DNA from: Pacificimonas pallii
Lineage (GTDB): Bacteria > Pseudomonadota > Alphaproteobacteria > Sphingomonadales > Sphingomonadaceae
Length of the DNA stretch: 64,000 bases
Assembly: GCF_019204005.1 (NCBI RefSeq)
Contig: NZ_JAGSPA010000002.1
Location: 1 to 64,000, forward strand
Direction of reading: 5' to 3'
Every line of letters starts with the position of its first letter. The stretch's first letter is position 1. The notes beneath the pieces are model-generated. The model saw only the letters and a program-made list of their open reading frames with translations, was not told where the DNA came from and did no database searches. The position numbers and the translations under genes are program-made. Shown here piece after piece: positions 43,389-55,097 of the stretch.

Positions 43389-45268
43389 GCGAGGTCATGA
43401 CAGCGCCCGTCGTGGCGCTGGTCGGTAATCCCAACGCGGGAAAGACGAGCCTGTTCAACGCGCTGACCGGCGCGCGGCAGAAGGTCGCGAACTATCCGGG
43501 TGTTACTGTCGAGCGGAAGGCGGGCACGTTGACGCTGCCGGACGGATCGCGCGCCGAGCTGATTGACCTGCCCGGTGCCCATAGTCTGGAGCCCCGTTCG
43601 CCCGACGAGGAAGTAACGCGCGACGTGCTGGTCGGGGCCTATGCGCACGAGCGGGTACCGGACGCGATCATCGCCGTGGTGGACGCCACGAACCTGGCGA
43701 GCCAGTTGCGCTTCGTGCTGGAGCTGAAGGCCCTGGGGCGGCCCATGGTCGTCGCGCTCAACATGATGGATCTGGCCGAACGCGACGGATTTTTCATCGA
43801 CTATGAAGCGCTGGCGCGCGAACTGGCACTGCCCGTCATCCCGACGGTCGCCGTCAGGCGGCGTGGTCTGGAGGCGGTGATCGCCGCGGCGCGCGATGCG
43901 CTGAACGCCGCGGAGATTTCGGCGATTCGGTCGGCCGACGCGCCCGCCATGCTGGTCGAAGCCATTGGCGACATGCGCGGCCATCAGCGGCAGGCGCGGG
44001 ATATCGCCGCGAAGGTCGTCAGCGGCGGCGACGCGAACCAGATGACGCGGCAGATCGACAGGCTGGTTCTGCATCCCGTCTCCGGACCGGTCCTGCTGGC
44101 GGTGATCCTGTTCCTGATGTTTCAGGCCGTGTTCGCATGGGCGACACCCTTTGCGGACGCGATCGAGGGCGCGATTGGCTGGGCACAGGGCATCGTCATG
44201 ACGTCGCTGCCGGCGGGGCCGGTGCGCGGGTTCCTGACCGAAGGTCTGCTGGGCGGTGTCGGCGCGGTGATTGTCTTCCTGCCGCAGATTGTCATCCTGT
44301 TCGCGTTCATTCTGGTGCTGGAGCAGTCCGGATATATGACGCGCGCGGCCTTCCTGATGGACAGGCTGATGGCGGGTGTCGGGCTGTCGGGGCGGGCGTT
44401 CATTCCCCTATTGTCGAGCTTTGCGTGCGCGATCCCCGGCATCATGGCGACGCGCAGCATTGCCGATCCGAAGGACAGGCTGACGACGATCCTGATCGCG
44501 CCGCTCATGACCTGTTCCGCGCGGCTGCCCGTCTATGCGGTCATCATCGCGGCGTTCATTCCCGACAGGACCGTCGGCGGCCTTGCCAATATGCAGGGGC
44601 TGGTGCTGTTCGGGCTCTATGCCTTTGGGGTGGTCGGCGCGCTGGCGGCGGCGTGGGTGCTGCGCCTGACAGTGACGAAAGGCGCGGGCGGCGGTTTCCT
44701 GATGGAGATGCCGAAATATCAGCTGCCCGCGATCCGCGACCTGGCCATCGGCATCTGGCAACGCGCATGGGCGTTCCTGCGCCGCGCGGGTACGATCATC
44801 CTGGTATCGACGATGGTCCTGTGGGTCTTCGCCAGTTACCCAAAGGCGCCCGACGGCGTGTCGCAGGTGGACTACAGTATCGCCGGGCGTATCGGGGCCG
44901 GATTGGAAGTCGTGTTTGCGCCGATCGGTTTCAACAAGGAAATCAGTATCGCACTGGTGCCGGGCATGGCGGCCCGCGAAGTCGCGGTCGCGGCGCTGGG
45001 GACGGTGTACGCCATCGATGCCGACGATGAAGAATTGCTGGAGGTGGAACTGGCGGACCGGTTGCGCGGGGCATGGCCCCTGCCGACCGCGCTGGCGTTT
45101 CTGGCATGGTTCGTGTTCGCGCCGCAGTGCATTTCCACCTTCGCGGTGACGCGGCGCGAGACCAATGGCTGGCGGTGGCCGATCTTCATGTTTTCCTATT
45201 TGTTCGTCATGGCCTATCTTGGCGCCGGGGCGACCTACTGGATTTCGAAGTGGGCGCTGGGCGGCTGA
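43385..45268 (+). CDS. feoB: Ferrous iron transporter FeoB
   Basis: A 627-residue inner-membrane protein. The N-terminal G domain has G1 GNPNAGKTS, G3 DLPGAHSL and G4 NMMDL. The membrane part holds two Gate motifs (SGRAFIPLLSSFACAIPGIMATR is the first) and about 8-10 helices. It is shorter than E. coli FeoB because the spacer region is compact. Imports Fe(II) under low oxygen. No feoC is present. Confidence 0.95.
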   Translation: MSEVMTAPVVALVGNPNAGKTSLFNALTGARQKVANYPGVTVERKAGTLTLPDGSRAELIDLPGAHSLEPRSPDEEVTRDVLVGAYAHERVPDAIIAVVDATNLASQLRFVLELKALGRPMVVALNMMDLAERDGFFIDYEALARELALPVIPTVAVRRRGLEAVIAAARDALNAAEISAIRSADAPAMLVEAIGDMRGHQRQARDIAAKVVSGGDANQMTRQIDRLVLHPVSGPVLLAVILFLMFQAVFAWATPFADAIEGAIGWAQGIVMTSLPAGPVRGFLTEGLLGGVGAVIVFLPQIVILFAFILVLEQSGYMTRAAFLMDRLMAGVGLSGRAFIPLLSSFACAIPGIMATRSIADPKDRLTTILIAPLMTCSARLPVYAVIIAAFIPDRTVGGLANMQGLVLFGLYAFGVVGALAAAWVLRLTVTKGAGGGFLMEMPKYQLPAIRDLAIGIWQRAWAFLRRAGTIILVSTMVLWVFASYPKAPDGVSQVDYSIAGRIGAGLEVVFAPIGFNKEISIALVPGMAAREVAVAALGTVYAIDADDEELLEVELADRLRGAWPLPTALAFLAWFVFAPQCISTFAVTRRETNGWRWPIFMFSYLFVMAYLGAGATYWISKWALGG

Positions 45269-45400
45269 GGATGGACCGCCGCCGACAGGCGGCCGGGAAC
45301 CGGCTGTCAGGGATGCGCTGGGGATAAGTCGGAAAGCACCCTCGACCTTACCGCGTGCCTATGCTGAATGACGCCCGAGAGATTCGAAACGGAGTGGAAT

Positions 45401-45901
45401 ATGGCAGGCAGCGTCAACAAGGTTATTCTGGTCGGCAATCTGGGGGCGGAACCGGAATTCCGGTCATTCTCCAATGGCGGGGAGGTGTGCAACCTGTCGG
45501 TCGCGACCTCGGAGACCTGGCGCGACAAGCAGTCGGGCGAACGCCGCGAAAAGACCGAATGGCACCGCGTTGCCATCTTCAACGAGAATCTGGTCGGCGT
45601 CGCCAAACAATATCTGAAAAAAGGCGACAAGGTCTATCTGGAAGGCGCGCTGCAAACGCGCAAATGGCAGGACCAGAACGGCCAGGATAAATATACGACA
45701 GAGGTCGTGCTGCAGCGCTTCAACGGCACGCTGGTGATGCTGGGCGGCCGCAATGATAGCGCAGGCGGCAGTGGTGGTTATGGCGGCGGCCAGAGCAGTG
45801 GCGGCGGTTATGGTGGCGGCTCGGGCGGTGCGTCAGGCGGCTCGGGCGGCGGGCAACGTCCGTCCTATGACCAGGATCTGGACGACGACGTTCCGTTCTA
45901 G
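45401..45901 (+). CDS. ssb: Single-stranded DNA-binding protein
   Basis: A 166-residue protein. The OB fold covers about residues 1-110 ([49 protein letters not shown]). A glycine-rich linker (GGYGGG-type repeats) follows and the acidic tip is DLDDDVPF, which binds partner proteins. ATG 45401 is the family start. The gene stands alone after feoB. Confidence 0.97.
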   Translation: MAGSVNKVILVGNLGAEPEFRSFSNGGEVCNLSVATSETWRDKQSGERREKTEWHRVAIFNENLVGVAKQYLKKGDKVYLEGALQTRKWQDQNGQDKYTTEVVLQRFNGTLVMLGGRNDSAGGSGGYGGGQSSGGGYGGGSGGASGGSGGGQRPSYDQDLDDDVPF

Positions 45902-45935
45902 CGCCATTCTCTTTCCGCGGCGGTCCCTGCCGGAA

Positions 45936-45961
45936 GCGGGCTGGTTTCCCCGGAAGCCCGC
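45936..45961 (+). terminator. Possible terminator hairpin after ssb
   Basis: GCGGGCT and AGCCCGC form a 7-bp stem with a 12-base loop, 35 bases after the ssb stop. There is no T run. Confidence 0.35.
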
Positions 45962-46177
45962 AAGGCAGGAGCAGCGCATGGCTATTCGGCAATTGCAAAG
46001 AGGGACTGTGACGCGCCGCTGTGTTCGCAGTCCTTTCCTGCTTGCGTTGAAGATGAATTAACTATTCTTTGACCACATGGGCGGTTATACGGGAGTCGTT
46101 TGTCAGGCGGTACGTTCGACCTGTTGCCCAGCTGCAACAAAAGCGTTCAGAATGGCCGCAATGTGCGGGGGTTTTGC

Positions 46178-46960
46178 ATGCGTCTTGATACTTTGGCTGC
46201 ATTTATCGGATTGTCATTTGCCGCGACGGGCAGCCAGGCGGGTATATTGTACAGTTTTACCAAGGCGCCCCCCGAGGCTGAATTTGTCGGCGCCTATGGC
46301 GAGGAGATCAGCTATTGGCATACGAGCTATGATACCGATGGCCTGCTGTCGCTGGATGTCGCGTTCGCGGGCAATGATGTGAGCGATGACGGCTTCTGGG
46401 TCGTCCTGAACAATGGCGGTAACCCGAATGGCGTCGCGCGTTCACTGGCGGTGCTGTACGGTGACGTCCGCAATTCGCTGGTGCAGGCCTATCTTTACGA
46501 GGGTGACGAGCGGGACCGCAGCTGGGACGATCCCGGCAATCTGCTGCAATCCTTCGAAGGCGCGCTGACGCTGAACGGGCCGAGCGGATATAGTTTCACG
46601 CTGGATGTCGCCGATCTGAACAGCCGCGCGGACTTTGGCGCGAACTGGCGCGGCGCGCAGTTCCGCGAGCAGCTGGGGATCTGGTTCCACCCCTATATGA
46701 CCGCCGAATTCACCTATGGCCTGTCTGGCGCCATCGAGAGCGTCAATCAGTTTGAGGACGGCTATTACGACACCGCCGCCGAGAATACGCAGTTCGAACA
46801 GCCGGGCGAAGTGCCCGCGCCCGCCGCGCTCGGCCTTCTCGGACTGGGTCTTGCCGGGCTGGGAGCGGTGCGTGGACGGCGGCGCCAGGGGGCCGGTTCG
46901 CGTTTGAATCTGGGTTTTCGGTTTCTCGCAAGAGACGGATACCGGCTTTCGCCGGTATAA
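46178..46960 (+). CDS. PEP-CTERM-type secreted protein with a repeat-encoded C-terminal extension
   Basis: A 260-residue exported protein. The signal peptide ends at TGSQA-G (about residue 22). The mature beta-rich domain contains DGFWVVLNNGGNP. The sorting tail VPAPAALGLLGLGLAGLGAV then RGRRR would normally end the protein, but the frame runs on for about 23 residues and stops inside the dispersed 34-bp repeat, ending DGYRLSPV. The processed protein would lose this end if an exosortase acts. ATG 46178 is chosen for the signal peptide. No sigma-54 site was visible upstream. Confidence 0.75.
   Translation: MRLDTLAAFIGLSFAATGSQAGILYSFTKAPPEAEFVGAYGEEISYWHTSYDTDGLLSLDVAFAGNDVSDDGFWVVLNNGGNPNGVARSLAVLYGDVRNSLVQAYLYEGDERDRSWDDPGNLLQSFEGALTLNGPSGYSFTLDVADLNSRADFGANWRGAQFREQLGIWFHPYMTAEFTYGLSGAIESVNQFEDGYYDTAAENTQFEQPGEVPAPAALGLLGLGLAGLGAVRGRRRQGAGSRLNLGFRFLARDGYRLSPV
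46925..46958. repeat. Dispersed palindromic repeat, copy 2
   Basis: This 34-bp unit matches 9956-9989 except at two positions. The hairpin is ATACCGGC-TTTC-GCCGGTAT. It overlaps the last codons of the PEP-CTERM gene, whose stop codon lies just past the repeat. A CAATCC-GATCA stretch follows within about 40 bases, as in copy 1. Confidence 0.75.
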
Positions 46961-47099
46961 CGGAAATGGCGGGGTGCAATCCCCCACAATCCGATCATCC
47001 TGAGCGCAGTTGAAAGACGCGCCCAGGCTGCCGCAAAACGATCGTGCGTCCCTCGACTTTGCCCGGGATGATGGCATTCAAGGTCTTGCGTGTTGCTGC

Positions 47100-47639
47100 T
47101 CAGTCCCCGGGCTTCAGTGCCGCGAAGGGGGAGGCGGCCTCCTTGGCGGCTTGCGCTTCTGCCGCGGCTTCCTCTTCGCTGAGCAGGTGCAGACGGGCGG
47201 CGGCGATCACGTCGTCACCGGCGCGCGGGAACGGATCGAGCGCGAGGGCGAAGCTGGCCGCGATAATTTCGCCAAGGTCAATGCGGCCATCCTCGATATG
47301 GACGATGTCGAGATCGGCGCTGGCGAGCTCGATCTCTTCGTCGGGCGTGTGCGCGGCATCTTCCTTCACGGCGAGAATGTCGATGGTTTCCGCGATATGC
47401 TGCGCGACGTCCTCAGCCGAGATCGAGCAGCTGGCGACGGCATCGCCCGTCATGCTGCCGGAAATGCGAATGCCCCTGCCTTCGCCGGCAATGGCCAGTT
47501 TCGCGGTCAAGGCGGTGATCGCGACAAGACCGAAGCGCCGCGCAAGGGCAGCGCACTCCTCCTCCTTCGCGTTCAGCGTGCGGGTAACACCGCCGCCGAT
47601 TTCGTCGAGTCTGATGGGACGGGAGAATTCGGGGATCAT
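47100..47639 (-). CDS. DUF177 (YceD) family protein
   Basis: A 179-residue soluble protein. The N terminus PEFSRPIRLDEIG, the middle ISGSMTGDAVASCSISAEDV with the single conserved cysteine, and the acidic end match DUF177/YceD, a family linked to 23S rRNA maturation. It often precedes rpmF, but rpmF is not adjacent here. ATG 47639 overlaps the stop of the CBP3-type gene by 4 bases, which decides this start. Confidence 0.85.
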   Translation of the reverse strand: MIPEFSRPIRLDEIGGGVTRTLNAKEEECAALARRFGLVAITALTAKLAIAGEGRGIRISGSMTGDAVASCSISAEDVAQHIAETIDILAVKEDAAHTPDEEIELASADLDIVHIEDGRIDLGEIIAASFALALDPFPRAGDDVIAAARLHLLSEEEAAAEAQAAKEAASPFAALKPGD

Positions 47640-48145
47640 GGCAGCAGATCTGCGTCGGGAATTTCGTTCAGGCGCCCGAGTTCCGCGATAGCCGCAGCGG
47701 CGGCCCACCGGCCCGCCTCGGGCGGGCCCTCCTCGCGAAACAGGTTGCGGCCGAGGGCGCGTGCCCACGCGTCATCGGTATCACCCGCAAAAGCTGCCGT
47801 CCGGTACGCACCGAGACGGCCCCCAAATGCCGACATGGTGCGGCCGACATGTTTGCCGATGACCATGTCACCGACGCCGATCTGACGCAGCGACATGTCC
47901 ATATCCTCCACAAAGAGTTCGTGCAGCGCCACGATCAGTTCCCGTGACGCATCGCTGTCGATCCGCTCCAGCCGGATGGTCAGCAGGGACAGCATCAGCA
48001 CCATCATGTCGAATCGGCCATCGACCGTGTCGGGAACCTGACCGGCAATATACCAGCGTTCTTCGCGGGCGCGGCCGCGCACGCCGTCATACAGCGTTTT
48101 CGCCTTCGCGCCGACCCGAGTCGGTTTTTTCCGCCAGAATGCCAT
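47636..48145 (-). CDS. Ubiquinol-cytochrome c chaperone (CBP3) family protein
   Basis: A 169-residue protein of the Ubiq_cyt_C_chap family, known in mitochondria as Cbp3, which helps cytochrome b assembly in complex III. Recognised by the stretch LYDGVRGRAREERWYIAGQVPDT and FVEDMDMSLRQIGVGDMVIGKHV. ATG 48145 (MAFWRKKP) is chosen; the frame extends 27 codons upstream without similarity and would overlap bamE. It is coupled to DUF177 by a 4-base overlap. Confidence 0.88.
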   Translation of the reverse strand: MAFWRKKPTRVGAKAKTLYDGVRGRAREERWYIAGQVPDTVDGRFDMMVLMLSLLTIRLERIDSDASRELIVALHELFVEDMDMSLRQIGVGDMVIGKHVGRTMSAFGGRLGAYRTAAFAGDTDDAWARALGRNLFREEGPPEAGRWAAAAAIAELGRLNEIPDADLLP

Positions 48146-48216
48146 GCAAATATCGCCGTCCTTCGGGGGAGCGGCAGGGATTGCCGCGTACGTGAAGACA
48201 TCATATTGAGGCGGAC

Positions 48217-48690
48217 ATGAAAACACGCAAGACCACGATCGCCATCCTGAGCATTTCCCTCGCGTCGCTTATGTTCACGAGCGGCTGTACCCGCCTGCGC
48301 GCGCAGCAGGGATATGTCGGCGATGAAGAACTGATCACCGCCATCGCGCCGGGGGTGGATAACCGCGAATCGGTGGAACGCACGCTGGGCCGCCCGACAT
48401 TCGTGTCACAGTGGGACGACGGTATCTGGTATTATGTGGCACGCAGGACCAAGCAGCTTGCGTTCCTGGAATCGAAGCCGTCCGCACAGGAAGTCATGGT
48501 CGTGCGGTTCGACACGGCCGGTAATGTCACCACCGTCGACCGCCGCAAGGGGCTGGAGCAGGTCGCAAGCTTTGAACCGACCGGCGACAAGACGCCGGTA
48601 TTCGGCCGCGATACATCGCTGTTCGAAGATATTTTCGGCAATATCGGCCGCGTGTCGAGCGTGCCAGGCGCGGGCGGGCCGCCGCGCTAG
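48217..48690 (+). CDS. bamE: Outer membrane assembly lipoprotein BamE
   Basis: A 157-residue lipoprotein of the SmpA/OmlA family, part of the BAM complex. The lipobox is FTSGC (cysteine near residue 24). The mature part has IAPGVDNRESVERTLGRPTFVSQWDD and WYYVARRTKQLAFLESKP, the BamE core. Longer than E. coli BamE at the C terminus. Divergent from the CBP3 gene, with 71 bases between starts. Confidence 0.92.
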   Translation: MKTRKTTIAILSISLASLMFTSGCTRLRAQQGYVGDEELITAIAPGVDNRESVERTLGRPTFVSQWDDGIWYYVARRTKQLAFLESKPSAQEVMVVRFDTAGNVTTVDRRKGLEQVASFEPTGDKTPVFGRDTSLFEDIFGNIGRVSSVPGAGGPPR

Positions 48691-48806
48691 AACCTGTTTT
48701 CAGAGCCTGAAGGCTTTGTGCGACTTGTTCGGGTGAAAGGGTTCCGGCGGCGGAACTGGCGCGTTCGCCGGGTAGCTATCCTTATTTGCTCGGCAAAAGC
48801 GCGGGC

Positions 48807-50966
48807 TCAGAGCCGCTCCTCAAGGTTTTCGAGCGCGCGCTCCATTTCCTCGATTTCACGTTCGCTGGTGCCCTCGGCGCGGCGAATGGCCTCTTCGATG
48901 CGGCGCTGCACGCCTTCACCGTCGAATTCGCCGTTCGAGGCGCGGCGGCCGAGGCGTTCGAGGGCTTCGGGATTGCCGGCCATCAGGTCACCAAGGTCGC
49001 CGTCGATCATGCCGATGAGATCGCCAATGTCCATGTCGTCCAGCTGCCGCTCTCTTGCCTCGGCCTCGCGTTCTTCCCGGACCCGGCGATTTTCGGCGCG
49101 GCGCGCATGGCCCGCACGCACGGCGGCACTGTTCGCTTCCATGAAAGCCTTCCAGATGTCGGCCGGAACGTTGGAGCCGGTGACGCCGTTCATGGGGCTG
49201 TTATCGTCATTGCCGACCCACACACCGACGACGAGGTCTTCGACGAAGCCGATGAACAGCGCATCGCGATAATCGGATGTCGTGCCGGTCTTGCCAAATG
49301 CGGGAACAGGTAGCCCGGCGGCGCGCCCCGTTCCGGCATTGACGACGCCGTTCAGGAGCGTGAGCATATTGCGGCGCTGCGGAATGCCCTGTGCGCCGCG
49401 CATCGCGCCGCCAAGGCGGTCCTGCCAGCCGAGATCGGTCTTCTCCACGCCATAGGCCGTGACGGGACGCACACCGGCGGCATAGGCGGCATAAGCGGCG
49501 GTCAGTTCCAGAAGCGTGGTTTCCGACGTACCAAGCGCGATCGTCAAATCGTCGACAAGCGCGCTTTCCACGCCCAGTGCGCGCGCCGAATTGCGCACGG
49601 CCCCGGCCCCGACCTGCTCGGTCAGGCGCGCGGCGACGACATTGCTGGATTTCGCGAACGCCCGGGCCAGGGTGATCTCGCCCGCATATTCGCCGTCATA
49701 ATTATTCGGGCTCCAGTCGCCCAGCGTCACGGGGCTGTCATCGACGAGCGTTTGCGGGGACATGCCGGAGCGCAGGGCCGCGTCATAGACGAACAGCTTG
49801 AAGGCGCTGCCCGACTGGCGCCTGGCCTGGACGGCGCGGTTGAAGCTGGATTTCGCATAATCGACACCGCCCACCATGGCGACGACACGGCCATCGGGGC
49901 GCATGGCGATGAGCGCGCCCTGCGTCGCGGACGAGCGGGCGAGGCGGCGCGTGAGGATGCGTTCCGCGCTCTTTTGCATGGCGGAATCGAGTGTGGTGCG
50001 CACACGGGTCTCGCCATACGCCTGTCCAACCCGATTGGCGGCGTCGGGATAAACCCAGTCAGCGAAATAGGAGCCGGATGGCAGCCCGCTGCGGCCCGGT
50101 TTCATCTGCGCGCGGCGGGCATTGTTCCACTCCGCCTCGGTGATGAGGCCCTGCTCCTTCATCGCGGCGATGACGAGTTTTCCCCGTGCGCGGGCACCCT
50201 TGTAATTGCTGGTGGGGGCAAGACGGGACGGGGCCTTCATCAGCCCGGCGAGCATGGCGGCCTCGCCAAGCGTCAGCTCCTCCGGCGCCTTCGAGAAATA
50301 CTGCCGGGCGGCGGCGCGGATGCCATAGGCTCCGTCGCCATAATAGACGCTGGAGACATAGCGCGAGAGGATTTCATCCTTGGACAGCCACGCCTCCATC
50401 CAAAGCGCGATCAGCGCCTCCTGCGCCTTGCGCTTCATGGAGCGGTCGGCGGACAGGAAGCTGGTCTTGGCGAGCTGCTGCGTGATGGTGGAGCCGCCCT
50501 GGACAACGCCGCCCGCCTGGGCATTGGCGAACATCGCCCGGGCAATCCCGCGCGGGTCAATGCCCATATGATCGTAAAAGCGCCTGTCCTCGATGGCGAT
50601 AAAGGCCTCGCCGACATGTTCGGGAAGCGCCGTGATGTCCACGGGCTCGCCCTTGTACATGCCGCGCCGCGCGATGGGCGTACCATCCGACGCCTCGATC
50701 ACGATGGCGGGCTGTTCGAGCGGCTCCAGCGATTTTCCGAGCGGTGCGGTCCATGCCAGCCAGCCGACCAGAAGAATGAAAATAAGAAGGAAAACCGCCA
50801 GCACCCGCACCAGCCGCTTCGGCCATTTGCGCGGCGGCAGTTCGGGCGCTGCCAGTGGCGGCGGCGCCTGGAAATAGGGATCGCCGTAACCCGCGGGTGG
50901 CGGCGCAATATCCGGACCCGCTGCAGGCGCGGTCTCTTTCCGCCATTTACGGGAGAAGAATGTCAT
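48807..50966 (-). CDS. Class A penicillin-binding protein (PBP1-type)
   Basis: A 719-residue bifunctional peptidoglycan synthase. A cytosolic N-terminal part (about 50 residues) and one membrane helix (RVLAVFLLIFILLVGWLAW) are followed by the GT51 transglycosylase, with EDRRFYDHMGIDPRGIARA and GGSTITQQLAKTSF. The transpeptidase has SAFK (nucleophile), SSN and KTGT. The C terminus carries a long charged helix rich in arginine and glutamate (about 610-719), which may mediate contacts. It converges with bamE. Confidence 0.94.
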   Translation of the reverse strand: MTFFSRKWRKETAPAAGPDIAPPPAGYGDPYFQAPPPLAAPELPPRKWPKRLVRVLAVFLLIFILLVGWLAWTAPLGKSLEPLEQPAIVIEASDGTPIARRGMYKGEPVDITALPEHVGEAFIAIEDRRFYDHMGIDPRGIARAMFANAQAGGVVQGGSTITQQLAKTSFLSADRSMKRKAQEALIALWMEAWLSKDEILSRYVSSVYYGDGAYGIRAAARQYFSKAPEELTLGEAAMLAGLMKAPSRLAPTSNYKGARARGKLVIAAMKEQGLITEAEWNNARRAQMKPGRSGLPSGSYFADWVYPDAANRVGQAYGETRVRTTLDSAMQKSAERILTRRLARSSATQGALIAMRPDGRVVAMVGGVDYAKSSFNRAVQARRQSGSAFKLFVYDAALRSGMSPQTLVDDSPVTLGDWSPNNYDGEYAGEITLARAFAKSSNVVAARLTEQVGAGAVRNSARALGVESALVDDLTIALGTSETTLLELTAAYAAYAAGVRPVTAYGVEKTDLGWQDRLGGAMRGAQGIPQRRNMLTLLNGVVNAGTGRAAGLPVPAFGKTGTTSDYRDALFIGFVEDLVVGVWVGNDDNSPMNGVTGSNVPADIWKAFMEANSAAVRAGHARRAENRRVREEREAEARERQLDDMDIGDLIGMIDGDLGDLMAGNPEALERLGRRASNGEFDGEGVQRRIEEAIRRAEGTSEREIEEMERALENLEERL

Positions 50967-51040
50967 GCTGTCTTATTTGCGCAATACAGTTGGGAAGCGC
51001 AAGTATTTTGCACCAGGTGCGATGTCGGGTCGATGAACAG

Positions 51041-51078
51041 AAAAAGCGGCCCCTGTCCGAAAACAGGAGCCGCTTTTC
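51041..51078 (-). terminator. Intrinsic terminator, probably bidirectional
   Basis: On the minus strand AAAAGCGGC-CCTGT type arms form a stem of about 14 bp with one mismatch and a T run. It ends the hppA transcript 19 bases after its stop. Confidence 0.8.
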
Positions 51079-51096
51079 ATCGCCCTTTTTCCCGTC

Positions 51097-53259
<2,163 letters not shown>

Positions 53260-53377
53260 GTCAGTAAATTCCCCAGATCCCTTTTGTGTTTGCGAAAGGC
53301 AAACGCGCCCCGCGCAATTGCGCCTCTTGCTAGCTTGCCAGACTTTTGCGTCAAGAGGACGCGTGTTTGGCGGGCGT

Positions 53378-54409
53378 TCAGCGAGCGCCTGTTGAGGGCG
53401 CGTCGTGCGTGAAACCGAGCCGGCCGGGTGCCAGCGGCTCCCCGGTCATGCCGAGCACCCGAATTCCGCGCCCGGCGGACAGGCCGCCAATGCGCGTGAC
53501 GGGCGTGCGCGCCGCGCCTGCCAGGGCGACGACGGCGGATGTCGCGGCCGGCGGAACCGCGAAAAGAAGCTCATAATCGTCGCCGGAGGTGGCGGCGGTC
53601 AGGCGGCCGTCAGGGCCGGAATCCGCTTCGCCAAGACGGAGGCCCGCCTGTTTCGACAGCGGGATGAGCGCGAGGTCGATTTCAGCGGCGACACCGCTGG
53701 CGCGGGCGAGGCGGTCGGCATCGATCAGCAGGCCGTCGCTGACGTCCATCGCCGCACGTGCCCCCGCCGCGAAAAGGCCCTGTCCAAGTGCGAGGCGCGG
53801 CATGGGCAGCCGGTGGCGACGCTCAAGAAACCTGTCGGCGGGGGCCTCGCCCCTGAGGGCGGCGAGGCCAAGGCCCGCATCGCCGATCGTGCCGGAAACA
53901 TAAAGGTCATCGCCGGCCTGTGCGCCGATGCGCGTCAGCGCCCGGCCGCGCTCAACATGACCGATGGCGGTGCAGCCAAGGACGGTGGCCCCGGCTCGCA
54001 CGGTGTCGCCGCCAAACAGCGCCGTGTCATATTCCGACAGGACGCGCGCCAGACCGGCGGCGAAGCGCTCCAGCCACGCGCCGTCTTCCCGGTCGAGGGT
54101 CAGTCCGATGAGGATGCCGGAAGGCACCGCGCCCATGGCGGCCAGATCCGAGAGGTTGGTGGCAACGAGCTTCCACGCGATATCGCTGGGGTCGGCGCCG
54201 GGAAGATAATGCACGCCGCGCGCAATGGTATCGTGCGTCAGAACGAGTTCGCGGCCCAGCGGCGGCTGCCAGATGGCGGCATCGTCGCGAAGGCCGCGCG
54301 CCGCCGGATGACTGGCGATTTCGCGAAGCCGGTCGATAATCTCGGACTCGGCGGGCACTTGGGATTTGGTCACGACACCGGATGGCTTCAGGGGCGGCGC
54401 TGCGCCCAT
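53378..54409 (-). CDS. thiL: Thiamine-monophosphate kinase
   Basis: A 343-residue kinase forming thiamine diphosphate. Marks are [10 protein letters not shown], the metal-binding region [17 protein letters not shown] and GGDTVRAG, and the later [14 protein letters not shown]. The start overlaps the stop of nusB by one base (TGATG), and the two are clearly co-transcribed. No TPP riboswitch was seen. Confidence 0.93.
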   Translation of the reverse strand: MGAAPPLKPSGVVTKSQVPAESEIIDRLREIASHPAARGLRDDAAIWQPPLGRELVLTHDTIARGVHYLPGADPSDIAWKLVATNLSDLAAMGAVPSGILIGLTLDREDGAWLERFAAGLARVLSEYDTALFGGDTVRAGATVLGCTAIGHVERGRALTRIGAQAGDDLYVSGTIGDAGLGLAALRGEAPADRFLERRHRLPMPRLALGQGLFAAGARAAMDVSDGLLIDADRLARASGVAAEIDLALIPLSKQAGLRLGEADSGPDGRLTAATSGDDYELLFAVPPAATSAVVALAGAARTPVTRIGGLSAGRGIRVLGMTGEPLAPGRLGFTHDAPSTGAR

Positions 54410-54873
54410 CAGCCGCGCAGGGTCTTGGCAATCGTGTCCAGAACGCCATTGGCGAAACCGGGTTCGGGGCTCTCGTAAAATGCCTTTGCGACATCGACAT
54501 ATTCGCTGATGATCGCGCCCTTTGGCGTGCGCTTGCGTTCGGCGAGTTCGTAGGTGCCGCAGCGCAGAATCTGGAGCATGGGCCGGTCAAGGCGCTCGAT
54601 CGTCCAGCCCGCCGCCAGTGCGGCCTGGATCACCTGGTCATATTCCGCTGCGTTGAGCGCGACGCCGGATACGATTTCATCGAACAGGTCGACATCGGCG
54701 TCGGCCAGCGCGTCACCCTCGATTTCCCGTCCGAGGCGATGTTCGTGAAATTCACGCAGCAGATCGGGCACAGGCGCGCCGGACATGTCGCGCTGATACA
54801 GGGCCTGTACGGCGGCAAGCCGCGCGGCGGGGCGAGACGGGCGAGGGGGAGGGGTCAGATCGGTGGCTGGCAT
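54409..54873 (-). CDS. nusB: Transcription antitermination factor NusB
   Basis: A 154-residue helical protein that joins NusE in rRNA antitermination. Recognised by AARLAAVQALYQRDMSG, LDRPMLQILRCGTYEL and PKGAIISEYVDVAKAFY. The first 15 residues are a proline-rich extension. First gene of the nusB-thiL unit; the usual ribE-ribH-nusB order is not present, since the rib genes lie 7 kb away. Confidence 0.94.
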   Translation of the reverse strand: MPATDLTPPPRPSRPAARLAAVQALYQRDMSGAPVPDLLREFHEHRLGREIEGDALADADVDLFDEIVSGVALNAAEYDQVIQAALAAGWTIERLDRPMLQILRCGTYELAERKRTPKGAIISEYVDVAKAFYESPEPGFANGVLDTIAKTLRG

Positions 54874-55024
54874 GGCACGTCATGTAGGCACATGAGAAGC
54901 GGAACCCAAGCCGGGTTTTCCAATCACCGATCAAAAAGATGCCGGCCCCGAAAACTGTCGGATTTCTTTACAGTCCGAAACGACCATGCGCGGCCGAATG
55001 CGGTAAATCAACGATTTGGTTAAT

Positions 55025-55039
55025 TGGCGCGGAATTTGC
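55025..55039 (+). promoter_or_regulatory. Sigma-54-like -24/-12 promoter
   Basis: TGGCGCG-GAAT-TTGC matches TGGCACG-N4-TTGC with one mismatch and exact spacing, with the invariant GG and GC present. It lies 59 bases before the PEP-CTERM start at 55098. The gap from nusB (54874) to here holds no gene. Confidence 0.7.
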
Positions 55040-55097
55040 TTCCCCTCCAGCGTTAGCGTTCATGTCCTCACATTCCCTTTCCTCCCGGAGTCATACC

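Noticed and set aside
45750-45860. Tandem GGC/GGT-rich repeat
   Set aside because: It is the normal glycine-rich linker coding sequence of ssb, not an independent DNA repeat.
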